The notes below the pieces were generated by a model. The model ran no database searches and was not told the origin of the DNA. It was given only the letters and a program-made list of their open reading frames with translations. From UBA1563 sp041667115 (GTDB lineage Bacteria > Bacteroidota > Ignavibacteria > Ignavibacteriales > Ignavibacteriaceae), in NCBI GenBank assembly GCA_041667115.1, contig JBAYFO010000024.1:1-50569 (forward strand): DNA of 50,569 nt. Direction: 5' to 3'. Every line of letters starts with the position of its first letter. Within the stretch, counting starts at the first letter, position 1. Both the position numbers and the translations under genes were made by a program. Shown here one piece after another: positions 9,990-18,529 of the stretch.

Positions 9990-10328
9990 ATGAAGAAAGT
10001 TGAAGCAATAATTCGTCCTTTCAAACTCGATGATGTTAAGGAAGCGTTGCTTGAAGAAGGGATAAAAGGATTAACTATTTCAGAAGTTCGCGGATACGGA
10101 AGACAAAAAGGGCACACAGAAATCTATCGCGGTAGCGAATACCGGATTGAGTTTGTTCCGAAAATTAAAATTGAAATTGTTATCCCAAACAATAAATTGG
10201 AAAAAGTTATTGAGGCTATTATCCGTACCGCAAAAACCGGACAGGTGGGAGACGGAAAAATTTTCATCTCCGATATTTCAGATGTTATCCGTATCCGTAC
10301 CGAAGAATCAGGAGAAGAAGCGCTTTGA
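9990..10328 (+). CDS. glnB: Nitrogen regulatory protein P-II
   Basis: 112 residues, the standard size. The T-loop contains Tyr51 in RGSEYRIEF, the classic uridylylation site. The B-loop TGQVGDGK at 83-90 binds ATP and 2-oxoglutarate, and the C-terminal RIRTEESGEEAL signature is intact. P-II trimers report carbon/nitrogen status to partners such as GlnE, also in this window, and to ammonium channels. There is no amtB or glnA next to it, so GlnB-type is more likely than GlnK-type. An AAGGA box lies upstream. The secA stop is 18 bases before the start and the next gene starts inside its last codons, so it sits in an unusual secA-led operon. Confidence 0.95.
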   Translation: MKKVEAIIRPFKLDDVKEALLEEGIKGLTISEVRGYGRQKGHTEIYRGSEYRIEFVPKIKIEIVIPNNKLEKVIEAIIRTAKTGQVGDGKIFISDISDVIRIRTEESGEEAL

Positions 10329-12652
10329 AAGGGAATAACGCATCAAAAAAAATCTTGTTCTCTCTTTTTTTTGTGATCTCATTTTCTGTTTTCCAGGGCT
10401 GCGGCATCTGGCACAATTTTACAACTTATTTCAATCTTTACTACAACACCAGTACTCTCTTTGACGAGGCTGAGTCAGCTATTCAGGCGGACCAGAAAGA
10501 TATCTTTGCGTTGACCGAACCAAATGTTCCATCAACAGCTGCCGCTTCTCTTAACAAAGTAATTGAAAAATGTTCAAAGATACTGCAGTTCAATTCGGAA
10601 AGTTCGTTTGTTGACGATGCACTCTTCATGCTTGGAAAATCTTTTTATTATCAGAAAAATTATTTAAAAGCGTTACGAAAGTTTCAAGAACTGATCGCCA
10701 CGCAGTCAAAGAGCGAATTCGTTCCGGAGACGGAATTGTGGATAGCGAAGACCTATTTCCTCTTAAAAAATTATGCAGCTGCAGACAAACTTATTGCGCA
10801 GGTTATGGAAAAGGCAATTACGGATAAGAATGATGACATTCTTGTAAGCGCGACTATTGTTAAAATTAAATTTGAAATTGCCTCAGAAAAATATTCCGAA
10901 GCAATTAAGTCACTCCAAAATTTAGTTAAAGTTTCCGATGATGGAGAGATTAATGCGCAAGCAAAATATCAAGAAGGAGAACTTCACGTTCTCCTTGGTG
11001 AAAAAGAAGAAGCGGCTAAAGCGTTTGCAGAAGTAAGTAATTATTCTCCTTCGTTCGAAACAGCGTTAGACGCCAAAGTGAATTATGGGAAAATAATTCG
11101 TTCACTCGGGAAGGAAGATGAAGCCTTGGACTTGTTCTTGAATTTACTTTCGAAAGATAAAAATTCAACCTCGTTTGACTTGCTTAATTTTGAAACCGGT
11201 TACACGTATTTGTTAAAGAAAAAGTATCAAGACGCCCTCACTTATTTTGAAATTGTAGATACAGGATATGCTAACTCAACTGCCGCCGGACAAGCTCGTT
11301 TCGAGATGGGATACATTTACGAAAAGGTCTATTTTAATTTCGACAGTGCTTCGATCTATTATCTAAAGGCGCAAACAGCTCCTTCTACCACAGAATATAT
11401 GCCCTTAATCAAAAACAAAGCTTTGGTCTTTTTTAAATATCAAAAGTTGAACAGCGACCAGTTAGAGAATGTTCAAAAATTAAAATATGTGACCGAACCG
11501 GAATTGTTTACAAAAGATTCGCTTGCTTTTGTTCTCGCCGATTCTCTTGCCAAGCAGGAATTGCTGGAAGATCAAACACAAAATGTGCAGCAGCAAAGTT
11601 CCCAACAGGGCAGAACCAGGAATTTTGGTACTCCAAAGAATACTGAAGCGATAGCGGCAGATGGTAAAAAGTTAGCACAACTAAAAGCTCCAATAAAACC
11701 CACTATCAGTGAAGATTCATTGAAAACTTTATTAGTGAAAAACAAAATAGAACTTGGAAATTTGTTCTATACCGACCTCGACCGCCCCGATTCAGCATTC
11801 TATTATTACAATGATTTAGTTGAACACTACGATCTGAAAAGCCAAAAGCCACAAGTGCTTTATGCACTTGCAAATTATTATCTATCGAGGGATTCACTTA
11901 AGGCGGATAGTCTCTTGAACTATATCTACACGAATTACCAGCATGAGAGCATTGTTAACGCCGCGGCGGAAATATTGAATAAGCCCAAAATTGATTTTAA
12001 GTATGACCCGGCAAAAGCGTTGTATAGCGAAGCGGAAGCATTGATGCAAAAGGATGAAATAAAATCATCGCTAAAAAAATTCCTGGCTATTTCTGAGTCT
12101 TATCCTGTCTCGGAATATGCGGCTAAATCACTCCTGGCAGGCGGCTATCTTTTAGAAGAAAAACTAAAGCTTCCCGATTCAGCCGCTGTTGTGTATGACA
12201 GTCTGGTAACAAAGTATCCGAAAACAGTTTTTGCACAGAAGGTAGCTCCAAAACTACAAACGTATAAAAAAGAAAAAGAGAGAATCAAATTAGCGATCGC
12301 AGATTCATTGAAAAAAATTGAAATGGAAAAACTTAAACTAAAAAGAGAGGATTCGCTCAAAGTAGAACTTGAGAAACTAAAAAAGAAGACTGAAGATTCA
12401 CTTAAGCTTGAACTCGAGAAAAAGTCAGTCAATGCAAGTGATTCATTAAAAATGATTGAAGAGCCGAACAAATTGATTCCGGCAAAGCCGGATTCTTTAA
12501 AGAAAGAGGATGAAGGAATTCCACCCGAAGCAAGGTTACGTTTTTATTTAAGAGAGCGCAGAATAAAGGTATTTGAAAAAAATAATCAGTATACGGATTT
12601 GGCAATGCTCACTTTGTCAACATTTCTTAATCGAAGAACGACCTTCATCTAA
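10325..12652 (+). CDS. TPR-repeat lipoprotein, PorW/SprE-like
   Basis: 775 residues. A TTG start at 10325 overlaps the glnB stop and has AGGAGA about nine bases upstream; no ATG precedes the signal peptide. A lipobox-like FQGC gives Cys26. Tetratricopeptide-type helical repeats fill roughly residues 60-350 and 470-640. A highly charged coiled coil (repeated Lys-Glu-Asp-Ser-Leu segments) covers about 655-720. The mature N-terminus (WHNFTTYFNLYYN) resembles the TPR lipoproteins PorW/SprE of the type IX secretion and gliding system; that assignment is tentative. An alternative is a general envelope-assembly TPR lipoprotein. Position behind secA and glnB, with mtgA next, fits an envelope role. 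Confidence 0.7.
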   Translation: MKGNNASKKILFSLFFVISFSVFQGCGIWHNFTTYFNLYYNTSTLFDEAESAIQADQKDIFALTEPNVPSTAAASLNKVIEKCSKILQFNSESSFVDDALFMLGKSFYYQKNYLKALRKFQELIATQSKSEFVPETELWIAKTYFLLKNYAAADKLIAQVMEKAITDKNDDILVSATIVKIKFEIASEKYSEAIKSLQNLVKVSDDGEINAQAKYQEGELHVLLGEKEEAAKAFAEVSNYSPSFETALDAKVNYGKIIRSLGKEDEALDLFLNLLSKDKNSTSFDLLNFETGYTYLLKKKYQDALTYFEIVDTGYANSTAAGQARFEMGYIYEKVYFNFDSASIYYLKAQTAPSTTEYMPLIKNKALVFFKYQKLNSDQLENVQKLKYVTEPELFTKDSLAFVLADSLAKQELLEDQTQNVQQQSSQQGRTRNFGTPKNTEAIAADGKKLAQLKAPIKPTISEDSLKTLLVKNKIELGNLFYTDLDRPDSAFYYYNDLVEHYDLKSQKPQVLYALANYYLSRDSLKADSLLNYIYTNYQHESIVNAAAEILNKPKIDFKYDPAKALYSEAEALMQKDEIKSSLKKFLAISESYPVSEYAAKSLLAGGYLLEEKLKLPDSAAVVYDSLVTKYPKTVFAQKVAPKLQTYKKEKERIKLAIADSLKKIEMEKLKLKREDSLKVELEKLKKKTEDSLKLELEKKSVNASDSLKMIEEPNKLIPAKPDSLKKEDEGIPPEARLRFYLRERRIKVFEKNNQYTDLAMLTLSTFLNRRTTFI

Positions 12653-12661
12653 AATACTATT

Positions 12662-13384
12662 ATGGAATTAGGAATTCTTTTTGAAAAAATTCTTCCCTTT
12701 ATAAAAAAGAGGAAAACTCTTTCTATTTTACTTTATATCATTTTTCTTTTCTACTTCAGTCTTCCGGGATTGCAAATCCCTCTGCTAGAATATCAACCTA
12801 CATATGTTTCCTCCTTGATGGAGCAACGTGCGCTTGAACATCTGATGATCTTTTACCCGCATCAAAGTTGGGCATCTTTTGGCTCGATAAATCAAAATCT
12901 TTTCCGTGGAATTGTTTCGATGGAAGATGGGAATTTTTTCAATCACAAGGGAGTTGATTGGGAGGAATTGGAGAAATCCATGAAACTTAATAAAAGAAGA
13001 AGACGCGCGGCGCGAGGCGGAAGTACGATCACAATGCAGCTTGCAAAAAATCTTTATTATACTACAAACAAAAGTATTTTTCGGAAAGCGAAAGAAATGC
13101 TCACTACTTTCCGTATTGAAAAAGAAGTAAGCAAAAAGGAAATCCTACATCAGTATGTGAATATTATTGAATGGGGAGACGGAATTTTTGGAATTGAAGA
13201 AGCGGCTGATAAATATTTTGGCAAAGAACCCTCGGAAATAACTACGAATGAATGCGCAAAGCTTGCGGCTGTTATTCCTTCGCCGCTTGTTCACCAACCA
13301 AATGTTAATTCCGGTTATGTGCAGCGCCGTTCTGCAATTATTCGCGGAAGACTCGGTGACGTAATTTTATTTCCGGAAAAATGA
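12662..13384 (+). CDS. mtgA: Monofunctional biosynthetic peptidoglycan transglycosylase
   Basis: 240 residues. One membrane anchor lies at about 20-40, followed by a GT51 domain. Motif 1 E88-D-G-N-F-F-N-H-K-G holds the catalytic glutamate, and the GGSTITMQLAKNLY motif is at 119-132. KEILHQYVNIIEWGDGIFGIEEAA is the third conserved block, and a conserved P-S-P loop follows. The protein polymerises lipid II glycan chains on the periplasmic side; there is no transpeptidase domain. It starts ten bases after the TPR lipoprotein gene, with little ribosome-binding signal, and its stop overlaps the next start as ATGA. Confidence 0.93.
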   Translation: MELGILFEKILPFIKKRKTLSILLYIIFLFYFSLPGLQIPLLEYQPTYVSSLMEQRALEHLMIFYPHQSWASFGSINQNLFRGIVSMEDGNFFNHKGVDWEELEKSMKLNKRRRRAARGGSTITMQLAKNLYYTTNKSIFRKAKEMLTTFRIEKEVSKKEILHQYVNIIEWGDGIFGIEEAADKYFGKEPSEITTNECAKLAAVIPSPLVHQPNVNSGYVQRRSAIIRGRLGDVILFPEK

Positions 13385-14037
13385 AAAAAAGAGAACTGCT
13401 GGCAATTATTGAAGAGGGAGAAAATCTTTATACAGAATTTAAACGTCAATTTTCTTCGCATGAAAAAATAGCCAAAGAGATCATTGCTTTCGCCAATACA
13501 AAAGGGGGAAATCTTATTATCGGTGTTGATGACGACAAATCTATTTACGGTGTGGCGAGTGAAAAAGGAGAAGCGGAATTAATTAAAGAGACTGCCGAAC
13601 ACTTTTGCGAACCTCCCATCTCATTTTCACTTCTTTACTTTTCTGTTGATCACAAAGAAATTGTTGTTGTTGAGATTCCCGAATCGACACAAAAACCCCA
13701 CCGGTTGCAAGATTACAAAAATAATTTAGAAACAAGCTCAGCTGAAGTGTACGTCCGGGTGAATGATAAAAGTGTTCTTGCCAGCAAAGAAATGATCCGT
13801 GTTTTGCGCTCAACATCAGGCGATACAAAATTGACAAAGTATGTTATCGGAAATTTAGAAAAAACCGTTTTCTCTTTTCTTGAAAAGGAAGAAACGATCT
13901 CGGTTAATCAATTGAGTGAATTGTTAAACATTTCAGATAGGAGAGCTTCGCGTACACTTGTAAAGATGGTACGCGCGCACTTGCTTTTCATTCATACAAA
14001 AGAAAATGGAGAGAATTATTTTACTTCGGCTGTGTAG
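13381..14037 (+). CDS. AlbA_2 (Schlafen-like) domain protein with C-terminal winged helix
   Basis: 218 residues. The N-terminal half carries the AlbA_2 signature: the E-F-K box at residues 19-21 and FANTKGGNLIIGVDDD at about 37-52. The C-terminal 60 residues look like a winged helix (SVNQLSELLNISDRRASRTL). Proteins of this build are often called ATP-binding or transcriptional regulators; the true function is unknown. It overlaps mtgA by four bases, so it is co-translated with a cell-wall enzyme. Its last 17 bases overlap the 3' end of the opposite-strand methyltransferase. Confidence 0.8.
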   Translation: MKKRELLAIIEEGENLYTEFKRQFSSHEKIAKEIIAFANTKGGNLIIGVDDDKSIYGVASEKGEAELIKETAEHFCEPPISFSLLYFSVDHKEIVVVEIPESTQKPHRLQDYKNNLETSSAEVYVRVNDKSVLASKEMIRVLRSTSGDTKLTKYVIGNLEKTVFSFLEKEETISVNQLSELLNISDRRASRTLVKMVRAHLLFIHTKENGENYFTSAV

Positions 14038-14569
14038 TTGTATCAAAAATCTTTCTCAACTCAAAAATCGCAATGCCGTAGGCTACTGCAACGTTTAGTG
14101 ATTGTTTAATTCCGTACTGGGGAATTTCAATCGCGAAATCACATTCATCTAAAAGCTTTTGCGAAACACCGGTAATTTCATTACCAACAATTAAACAAAG
14201 GGGAAACTGTTGCGTAGAAACATCGTAATACATTTGCGGCGCTTCCGTTAATTCAAGAGCGCAAATTTTATATCCCTCTTTTTTTAATTGATCCACAACC
14301 GCTAATGCGTCCTTATGAAATTCCCACTTCACGCTGTTGGTTGAACCGAGCGCCGTTTTCAAAATTTCTTTATTCGGCGGATGGGGAGTATAACCGGTGA
14401 GAAAAAGTTTGTTGATCTGTGCGCCGTCGGATGTGCGGAAAACGGAACCGACGTTATATGTGCTGCGAATATTATCAAGTAGAACTACGACCGGGAGTTT
14501 TTCAACTTCATGCAGCGTTTCAAGAGTACTCCGGTTAACCGTAATTTCGTCGTGTGTAAGTTTTTTCAT
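14021..14569 (-). CDS. TrmH/SpoU-family RNA 2'-O-methyltransferase
   Basis: 182 residues from the ATG at 14569. The longer open frame reaches 14644 but would run inside rlmN, and the family core starts after the chosen Met. SPOUT knot motifs are present: N-I-R-S-T-Y-N-V-G-S-V-F-R (motif 1), IVGNEITGVS (motif 2) and IPQYGIKQSLNVAVAYGI (motif 3), which bind SAM in the trefoil knot and place the catalytic Arg. It probably methylates a ribose in tRNA or rRNA; the exact site cannot be told. It lies 13 bases downstream of rlmN, so the two RNA-methylation genes form an operon. Confidence 0.88.
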   Translation of the reverse strand: MKKLTHDEITVNRSTLETLHEVEKLPVVVLLDNIRSTYNVGSVFRTSDGAQINKLFLTGYTPHPPNKEILKTALGSTNSVKWEFHKDALAVVDQLKKEGYKICALELTEAPQMYYDVSTQQFPLCLIVGNEITGVSQKLLDECDFAIEIPQYGIKQSLNVAVAYGIAIFELRKIFDTTTQPK

Positions 14570-14582
14570 GCGGATATTTTCA

Positions 14583-15635
14583 TTATTTGAACTTGACGGC
14601 AAGTTGTCCACAAGCTGCAGCAATATCATCACCAAGCGTATCACGCACCATTACGGTAACATCATTATCCCGCAAGATTTGCACAAATTCTTCGATCCGG
14701 TTCGGCTCTGTTGGGAACAGCGACGCCGAAAATCCTGTTGGATGCATGTGTTGTAACGAATTAAAAGGAATAACATTAATCTTCGAAGGAATTTGATTTG
14801 TTAATTTTATTAACGCTTTTATGTCTTCATCCCGGTCATTCAACCCTTTCAACATAATATACTCAAACGTAATGCGGGTTTTTGTTTTCTTTGCGTAATA
14901 GGAAGCTGCTTCCAGATTTTCTTTCAGCGGATATTTGTCGTTGATTGGCATGATCTTCGAGCGGGTCCTTTCGTTGCATGAATGGAGCGACAAAGCTAAT
15001 TTCGGTTTTAAGCCGGTATCGGCAAGCTCAATTATTTTTGGAGCAATTCCCGCGGTTGAAACCGTGATTTTTTTTAAGCTGATCCCTTTTGTTAATTGCT
15101 CGGAAAATATTTTAAGTGAATTTAAAGTGGCGTTGTAATTCAACAGCGGCTCACCCATTCCCATATAAACGATATTTGTAATATCTCTTTCGGAATGCTG
15201 TTGGGCAAAGAGAAATTGGTCGAAAATTTCTCCGGCTGAAAGATTCTTTTTGTATCCCATCAATCCGGTCGCGCAAAATTTGCAATCGAGCGGGCAGCCG
15301 ACTTGTGTTGAGATACAGAGGGTGTTCCGCTTTTCATCCGGAATGATTACCGATTCAATCTTATTTCCTTCTTCGGTTTCAAAGATCAATTTTTTTGTCC
15401 CGCTGGTTGACATCTCCGATGCGGCAAAGTTTAAAGTGGTAAGCGAATAATTTTCTTTCAGTTTACTGCGGAGCGGTTTGGAGATGTTTTCCATCTTATC
15501 AAAACTCGTTACCCGGTAATTATACATCCAGTTGAAAACTTGTAAGGCGCGGAACTTTGCTTCTCCCATTTCAAGAAAGAGCGTTTGGAGTTCTTCGAGC
15601 GTTAATCCTTTTAATTGACTTTTATTTTTGTTCAT
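14583..15635 (-). CDS. rlmN: 23S rRNA (A2503-C2)/tRNA (A37-C2) methyltransferase, radical SAM
   Basis: 350 residues from the ATG at 15635; the open frame extends 21 residues further, but the family starts here. The radical-SAM cluster motif is C114-x3-C118-x2-C121 (CPLDCKFCATG). The GMGEPLLNYN motif follows. Cys342 near the C-terminus (AAACGQL) is the second of the two catalytic cysteines, the first being the methylated one. It methylates C2 of adenine in 23S rRNA and in some tRNAs. First gene of the rlmN-trmH-like operon. Confidence 0.95.
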   Translation of the reverse strand: MNKNKSQLKGLTLEELQTLFLEMGEAKFRALQVFNWMYNYRVTSFDKMENISKPLRSKLKENYSLTTLNFAASEMSTSGTKKLIFETEEGNKIESVIIPDEKRNTLCISTQVGCPLDCKFCATGLMGYKKNLSAGEIFDQFLFAQQHSERDITNIVYMGMGEPLLNYNATLNSLKIFSEQLTKGISLKKITVSTAGIAPKIIELADTGLKPKLALSLHSCNERTRSKIMPINDKYPLKENLEAASYYAKKTKTRITFEYIMLKGLNDRDEDIKALIKLTNQIPSKINVIPFNSLQHMHPTGFSASLFPTEPNRIEEFVQILRDNDVTVMVRDTLGDDIAAACGQLAVKFK

Positions 15636-15769
15636 TCTTTTTTCTATTAATTGGGTTGCAATATACCGAATTTGAGAGTGGGTAAAAAAGGGGCTCAAAC
15701 TACATTGGTTAGGTTATCAAAACATAAATATTTTTCATATTTTAACAAGTGAATTTAAAAGGTTACAAA

Positions 15770-15928
15770 ATGAAATCTTACACTGCAATAATTGAAAAAG
15801 ATCAGGATACAGGTTTGTATGTAGGTTATATACCTGGATTTCCAGGTGCCCATTCTCAGGCTGAAACACTTGAAGAACTACGAACAAATTTAAGTGAAGT
15901 GATTGAAATGTTGTTGGAGGACATTTAA
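15770..15928 (+). CDS. Small HicB-like (UPF0150) protein, possibly truncated
   Basis: 52 residues: MKSYTAIIEKDQDTGLYVGY, then PGFPGAHSQAETLEELRTN, then LSEVIEMLLEDI. This matches the N-terminal partial RNase-H-like fold of HicB antitoxins and UPF0150 proteins. Family members usually continue 15-20 residues past this point, so the C-terminus may be lost. An AAAAGG box precedes the ATG. The following 190 bases (15929-16118) hold no intact gene. One frame there reads ISIKAAECKIL, loosely like the start of a HicA toxin, before degenerating. The window otherwise shows no toxin gene, so this is an orphan or a decayed HicBA pair. Confidence 0.72.
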   Translation: MKSYTAIIEKDQDTGLYVGYIPGFPGAHSQAETLEELRTNLSEVIEMLLEDI

Positions 15929-16118
15929 AAGATTATTTCCATTAAAGCAGCGGAGTGTAAAATATTGCAATATCGTAGCACATCCTGCATATCGGGATGT
16001 ATTACAGAATTTAGAACCAAACTTTATTATTGTTTAAGATGCGTCAATAAAAATAATTTTTCGTAATCGCCACAAGCGGTTAGAAAATCTTTCTTTCAAA
16101 TCACACAAAGGATTAATT

Positions 16119-17264
16119 ATGAATTTCGATTTCACAGAAGAACAATTGATGATTCAGCAAACTGCAAAAGAGTTTGCCGAAGCCGAAATAGCCCCTTCAT
16201 CTATTTACCGCGATATTAACGCTGAATTTCCTCACGAGATAATTAAAAAACTTGGGGAACTTGGTTTCCTCGGAATGATGGTTTCGCCCGATTACGGCGG
16301 TGCCGGAATGGATGCAGTAAGCTATGTTTTGGCAATGATGGAAATTTCTAAAGTTGATGCAAGCTGCGGAGTTATCATGTCTGTTAATAATTCATTGGTT
16401 ACCTGGGGACTTGAAACCTACGGTTCGGAATTTATAAAACAAAAATATTTGATTCCCCTTGCTAAAGGAGAAAAGCTTGGAGCATTTGCTTTATCGGAAC
16501 CGGAAGCGGGAAGTGATGCCACAAATCAACGCACGTTAGCTCACCGCGAAGGTGATTATTTTGTTCTCAACGGAATTAAGAATTGGATCACCAACGGAAA
16601 GAACGCCGATTATTATTTAGTTATGGCACAGACTGACGTTGCCAAGAAACATAAAGGAATTACAGCATTTCTTGTTGAAAAAGGAACAGAAGGTTTTGAA
16701 CAAGCAAAAAAAGAAGATAAGCTTGGTATTAGAAGCTCGGATACGTGTTCTTTAACGTTTACAAATTGCAAAGTTCCTATCGAAAATATTGTTTGGGAAG
16801 AAGGAAAAGGATTTAACTTTGCGATGAACACGCTTAACGGCGGGAGAATTGGTATTGCCTCGCAAGCGCTGGGAATAGCGGTCGCTTCGCTTGAGGCTTC
16901 AATTAATTACGCGAAACAGAGAAAAGCCTTTGGGACTGAAATAGCCAATCATCAAGCGATTCAATTTAAAATTGCGGAAATGGCAACCAAAGTTGAAGCC
17001 GCAAAATTACTAACACTGCAAGCCGCGGCATTGAAAGACGCGCACAAACCTTACGTTAAAGAATCGGCAATGGCAAAGTATTACGCATCAAAAATTTCCG
17101 TTGAATGCGCTCTGGAAGCCATCCAAATACATGGCGGCTATGGTTACGTTCGCGAATATCTTGTTGAACGCTATTTACGCGATGCCAAGATCACCGAGAT
17201 TTATGAAGGAACAAACGAAATTCAACGGATTGTAATTGCAAGAAGTTTGTTGAGTGACCATTGA
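16119..17264 (+). CDS. Acyl-CoA dehydrogenase (short-chain/butyryl type)
   Basis: 381 residues, full length. All family blocks are present: the helical N-terminal domain, the FALSEPEAGSDA substrate/FAD loop, NGIKNWITNG, the QIHGGYGY motif, and IYEGTNEIQR with E363 as the predicted catalytic base. It is an FAD enzyme that introduces a double bond into acyl-CoA and passes electrons to ETF. No other beta-oxidation gene is nearby. AAAGGA precedes the ATG. Its TGA stop overlaps the TTG start of yidD, so a run of five coupled genes begins here. Confidence 0.95.
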   Translation: MNFDFTEEQLMIQQTAKEFAEAEIAPSSIYRDINAEFPHEIIKKLGELGFLGMMVSPDYGGAGMDAVSYVLAMMEISKVDASCGVIMSVNNSLVTWGLETYGSEFIKQKYLIPLAKGEKLGAFALSEPEAGSDATNQRTLAHREGDYFVLNGIKNWITNGKNADYYLVMAQTDVAKKHKGITAFLVEKGTEGFEQAKKEDKLGIRSSDTCSLTFTNCKVPIENIVWEEGKGFNFAMNTLNGGRIGIASQALGIAVASLEASINYAKQRKAFGTEIANHQAIQFKIAEMATKVEAAKLLTLQAAALKDAHKPYVKESAMAKYYASKISVECALEAIQIHGGYGYVREYLVERYLRDAKITEIYEGTNEIQRIVIARSLLSDH

Positions 17265-17680
17265 AAATTGTTCTTTTTATTTTGATTATTTCATCAAGTC
17301 TTTTCGCTCAAACGGATTGGCAGCGCTGGCAGAAATCGGAAATCAATTATGTTGAAGAGACTGATAATTCCGGGCGAAGCTATTCGTTACGCGCTGATGA
17401 TCCGTTTGAGTTTCTTTTAAAAACTACAGCGGTTACATACTGGTTTTTTATTTCAGACGTGGATGGTGATAACTGTCCCTTCGATCCTTCTTGTTCGTCT
17501 TTCTTTTTAGAATCGGTAAAAGCTTCAAACCTTATTGAAGGAACGTTAATGTTTGCCGACAGGTTTACGCGGGATATAAATGTTTTTAATAGAAGTAATT
17601 ACCCGGTAACAAAAAGCAGAAGACTCGCTGATCCGCCGGAGAAATATTTGCTGGAGAATTCCCATCCTAAAGGGAATTGA
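17261..17680 (+). CDS. YidD-like membrane-protein insertion efficiency factor with signal peptide
   Basis: 139 residues. The start is a TTG overlapping the previous TGA. Unlike classical YidD (about 80 residues), it begins with a signal peptide (residues 1 to about 16, ending SSSLFA). The YidD core follows: the D-x-S-C-S-S-F-F-L-E-S segment corresponds to the PTCSxYxxEA block, and RRLADPPEKY stands in place of the usual C-terminal DPVP segment. Several usual Cys/Arg positions are changed, so a changed function in the periplasm is possible. The two following genes encode TPR/DUF5683-type proteins, a recurring partner set in this lineage as far as I can recall. Confidence 0.68.
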   Translation: MKIVLFILIISSSLFAQTDWQRWQKSEINYVEETDNSGRSYSLRADDPFEFLLKTTAVTYWFFISDVDGDNCPFDPSCSSFFLESVKASNLIEGTLMFADRFTRDINVFNRSNYPVTKSRRLADPPEKYLLENSHPKGN

Positions 17681-18529
17681 ATGCGAAGTTATTTTTTCTT
17701 TTGTCTTCTGGTGATTTCCATATCAAGTTTATTTGCTCAAGAAAGAGGGTTATTGACTCCCGAAAAAAGAAAAGCGTTTGCTGATTATTTGTTTTGCGAA
17801 AAAGATTACCTCCGCGCAGCAGAAGAGTTTGAAGCCGTTAACAATGAAAACCAAAACGACTCACTTCAGTATAAAATCGGACTATGTTTCTTAAAAATGG
17901 GTGAGTATGAAAAAGCCAAACACGATTTTTCCCAACTAAGAAATTCTTCTCTCGGAGAAGAAAGCAGATTACTCACGTTGAAAATTGCTTTCTTGCAAAA
18001 CGAAGGGAACAAAGAATCAACGGAACCTTCATTCAAAAATGAAGTATACAAAACTGCATCACTTCGTTTAACTATGGCGCTAAAAATTAAAGAGAGAATC
18101 ACTCAAACAAATCTTATCTCGCTTGGAAATATTCTTGATGAAAACGACAAAGTAGATTTTAACACTATTTTTTTGAATAAAGAACGATGGCAAAGAAAGA
18201 GCCCCTTTGCCGCCGCTATATTTTCGGCTATACTTCCGGGAGCCGGTAAAATCTATACTAAAAATTATGGAGACGGAATTACTTCATTAGTTGTAACTGG
18301 ACTCTTTACGTTTCTTTGTTATGAAAATATTCTTGCCGGGCATCCAACCCGTGCATGGATTTTTGCCGGACTAACGGGATTCTTCTATTGGGGGAATGTG
18401 TACGGCTCTTATATTTCTGCAAGAAATTATAACCGGGAGAAAGAAGAAGAATTAAATAGTGAATATGAATCTTATCTGGGTTCGAAGAATTATTTTGTTC
18501 CGGAAGAAATTGAAGGAAAGTGCAAGTGA
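17681..18529 (+). CDS. Signal-peptide TPR protein with C-terminal TM2/DUF5683-like domain
   Basis: 282 residues. It starts with ATG directly after the YidD-like stop, with AAAGGGA upstream. The signal peptide ends at about residue 19. TPR-like helices span about 28-110. The C-terminal part holds AIFSAILPGAGKIYTKNYGDG and two further hydrophobic segments, the glycine-rich hairpin typical of TM2/DUF5683 proteins. It is probably an envelope protein with periplasmic repeats and membrane hairpins; its function is unknown. The next gene is a paralogue with the same architecture (GLSIIFPGAGQIYTGNYVSG). Confidence 0.7.
   Translation: MRSYFFFCLLVISISSLFAQERGLLTPEKRKAFADYLFCEKDYLRAAEEFEAVNNENQNDSLQYKIGLCFLKMGEYEKAKHDFSQLRNSSLGEESRLLTLKIAFLQNEGNKESTEPSFKNEVYKTASLRLTMALKIKERITQTNLISLGNILDENDKVDFNTIFLNKERWQRKSPFAAAIFSAILPGAGKIYTKNYGDGITSLVVTGLFTFLCYENILAGHPTRAWIFAGLTGFFYWGNVYGSYISARNYNREKEEELNSEYESYLGSKNYFVPEEIEGKCK

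Noticed and set aside
12145..12471. Serine-rich 108-residue minus-strand frame
   Set aside because: It is the complement of the Lys/Glu-rich coiled coil of the TPR lipoprotein.
14021..14037. Regulatory antisense overlap of two gene ends
   Set aside because: A 17-base tail-to-tail overlap is common in compact genomes and shows no further structure.
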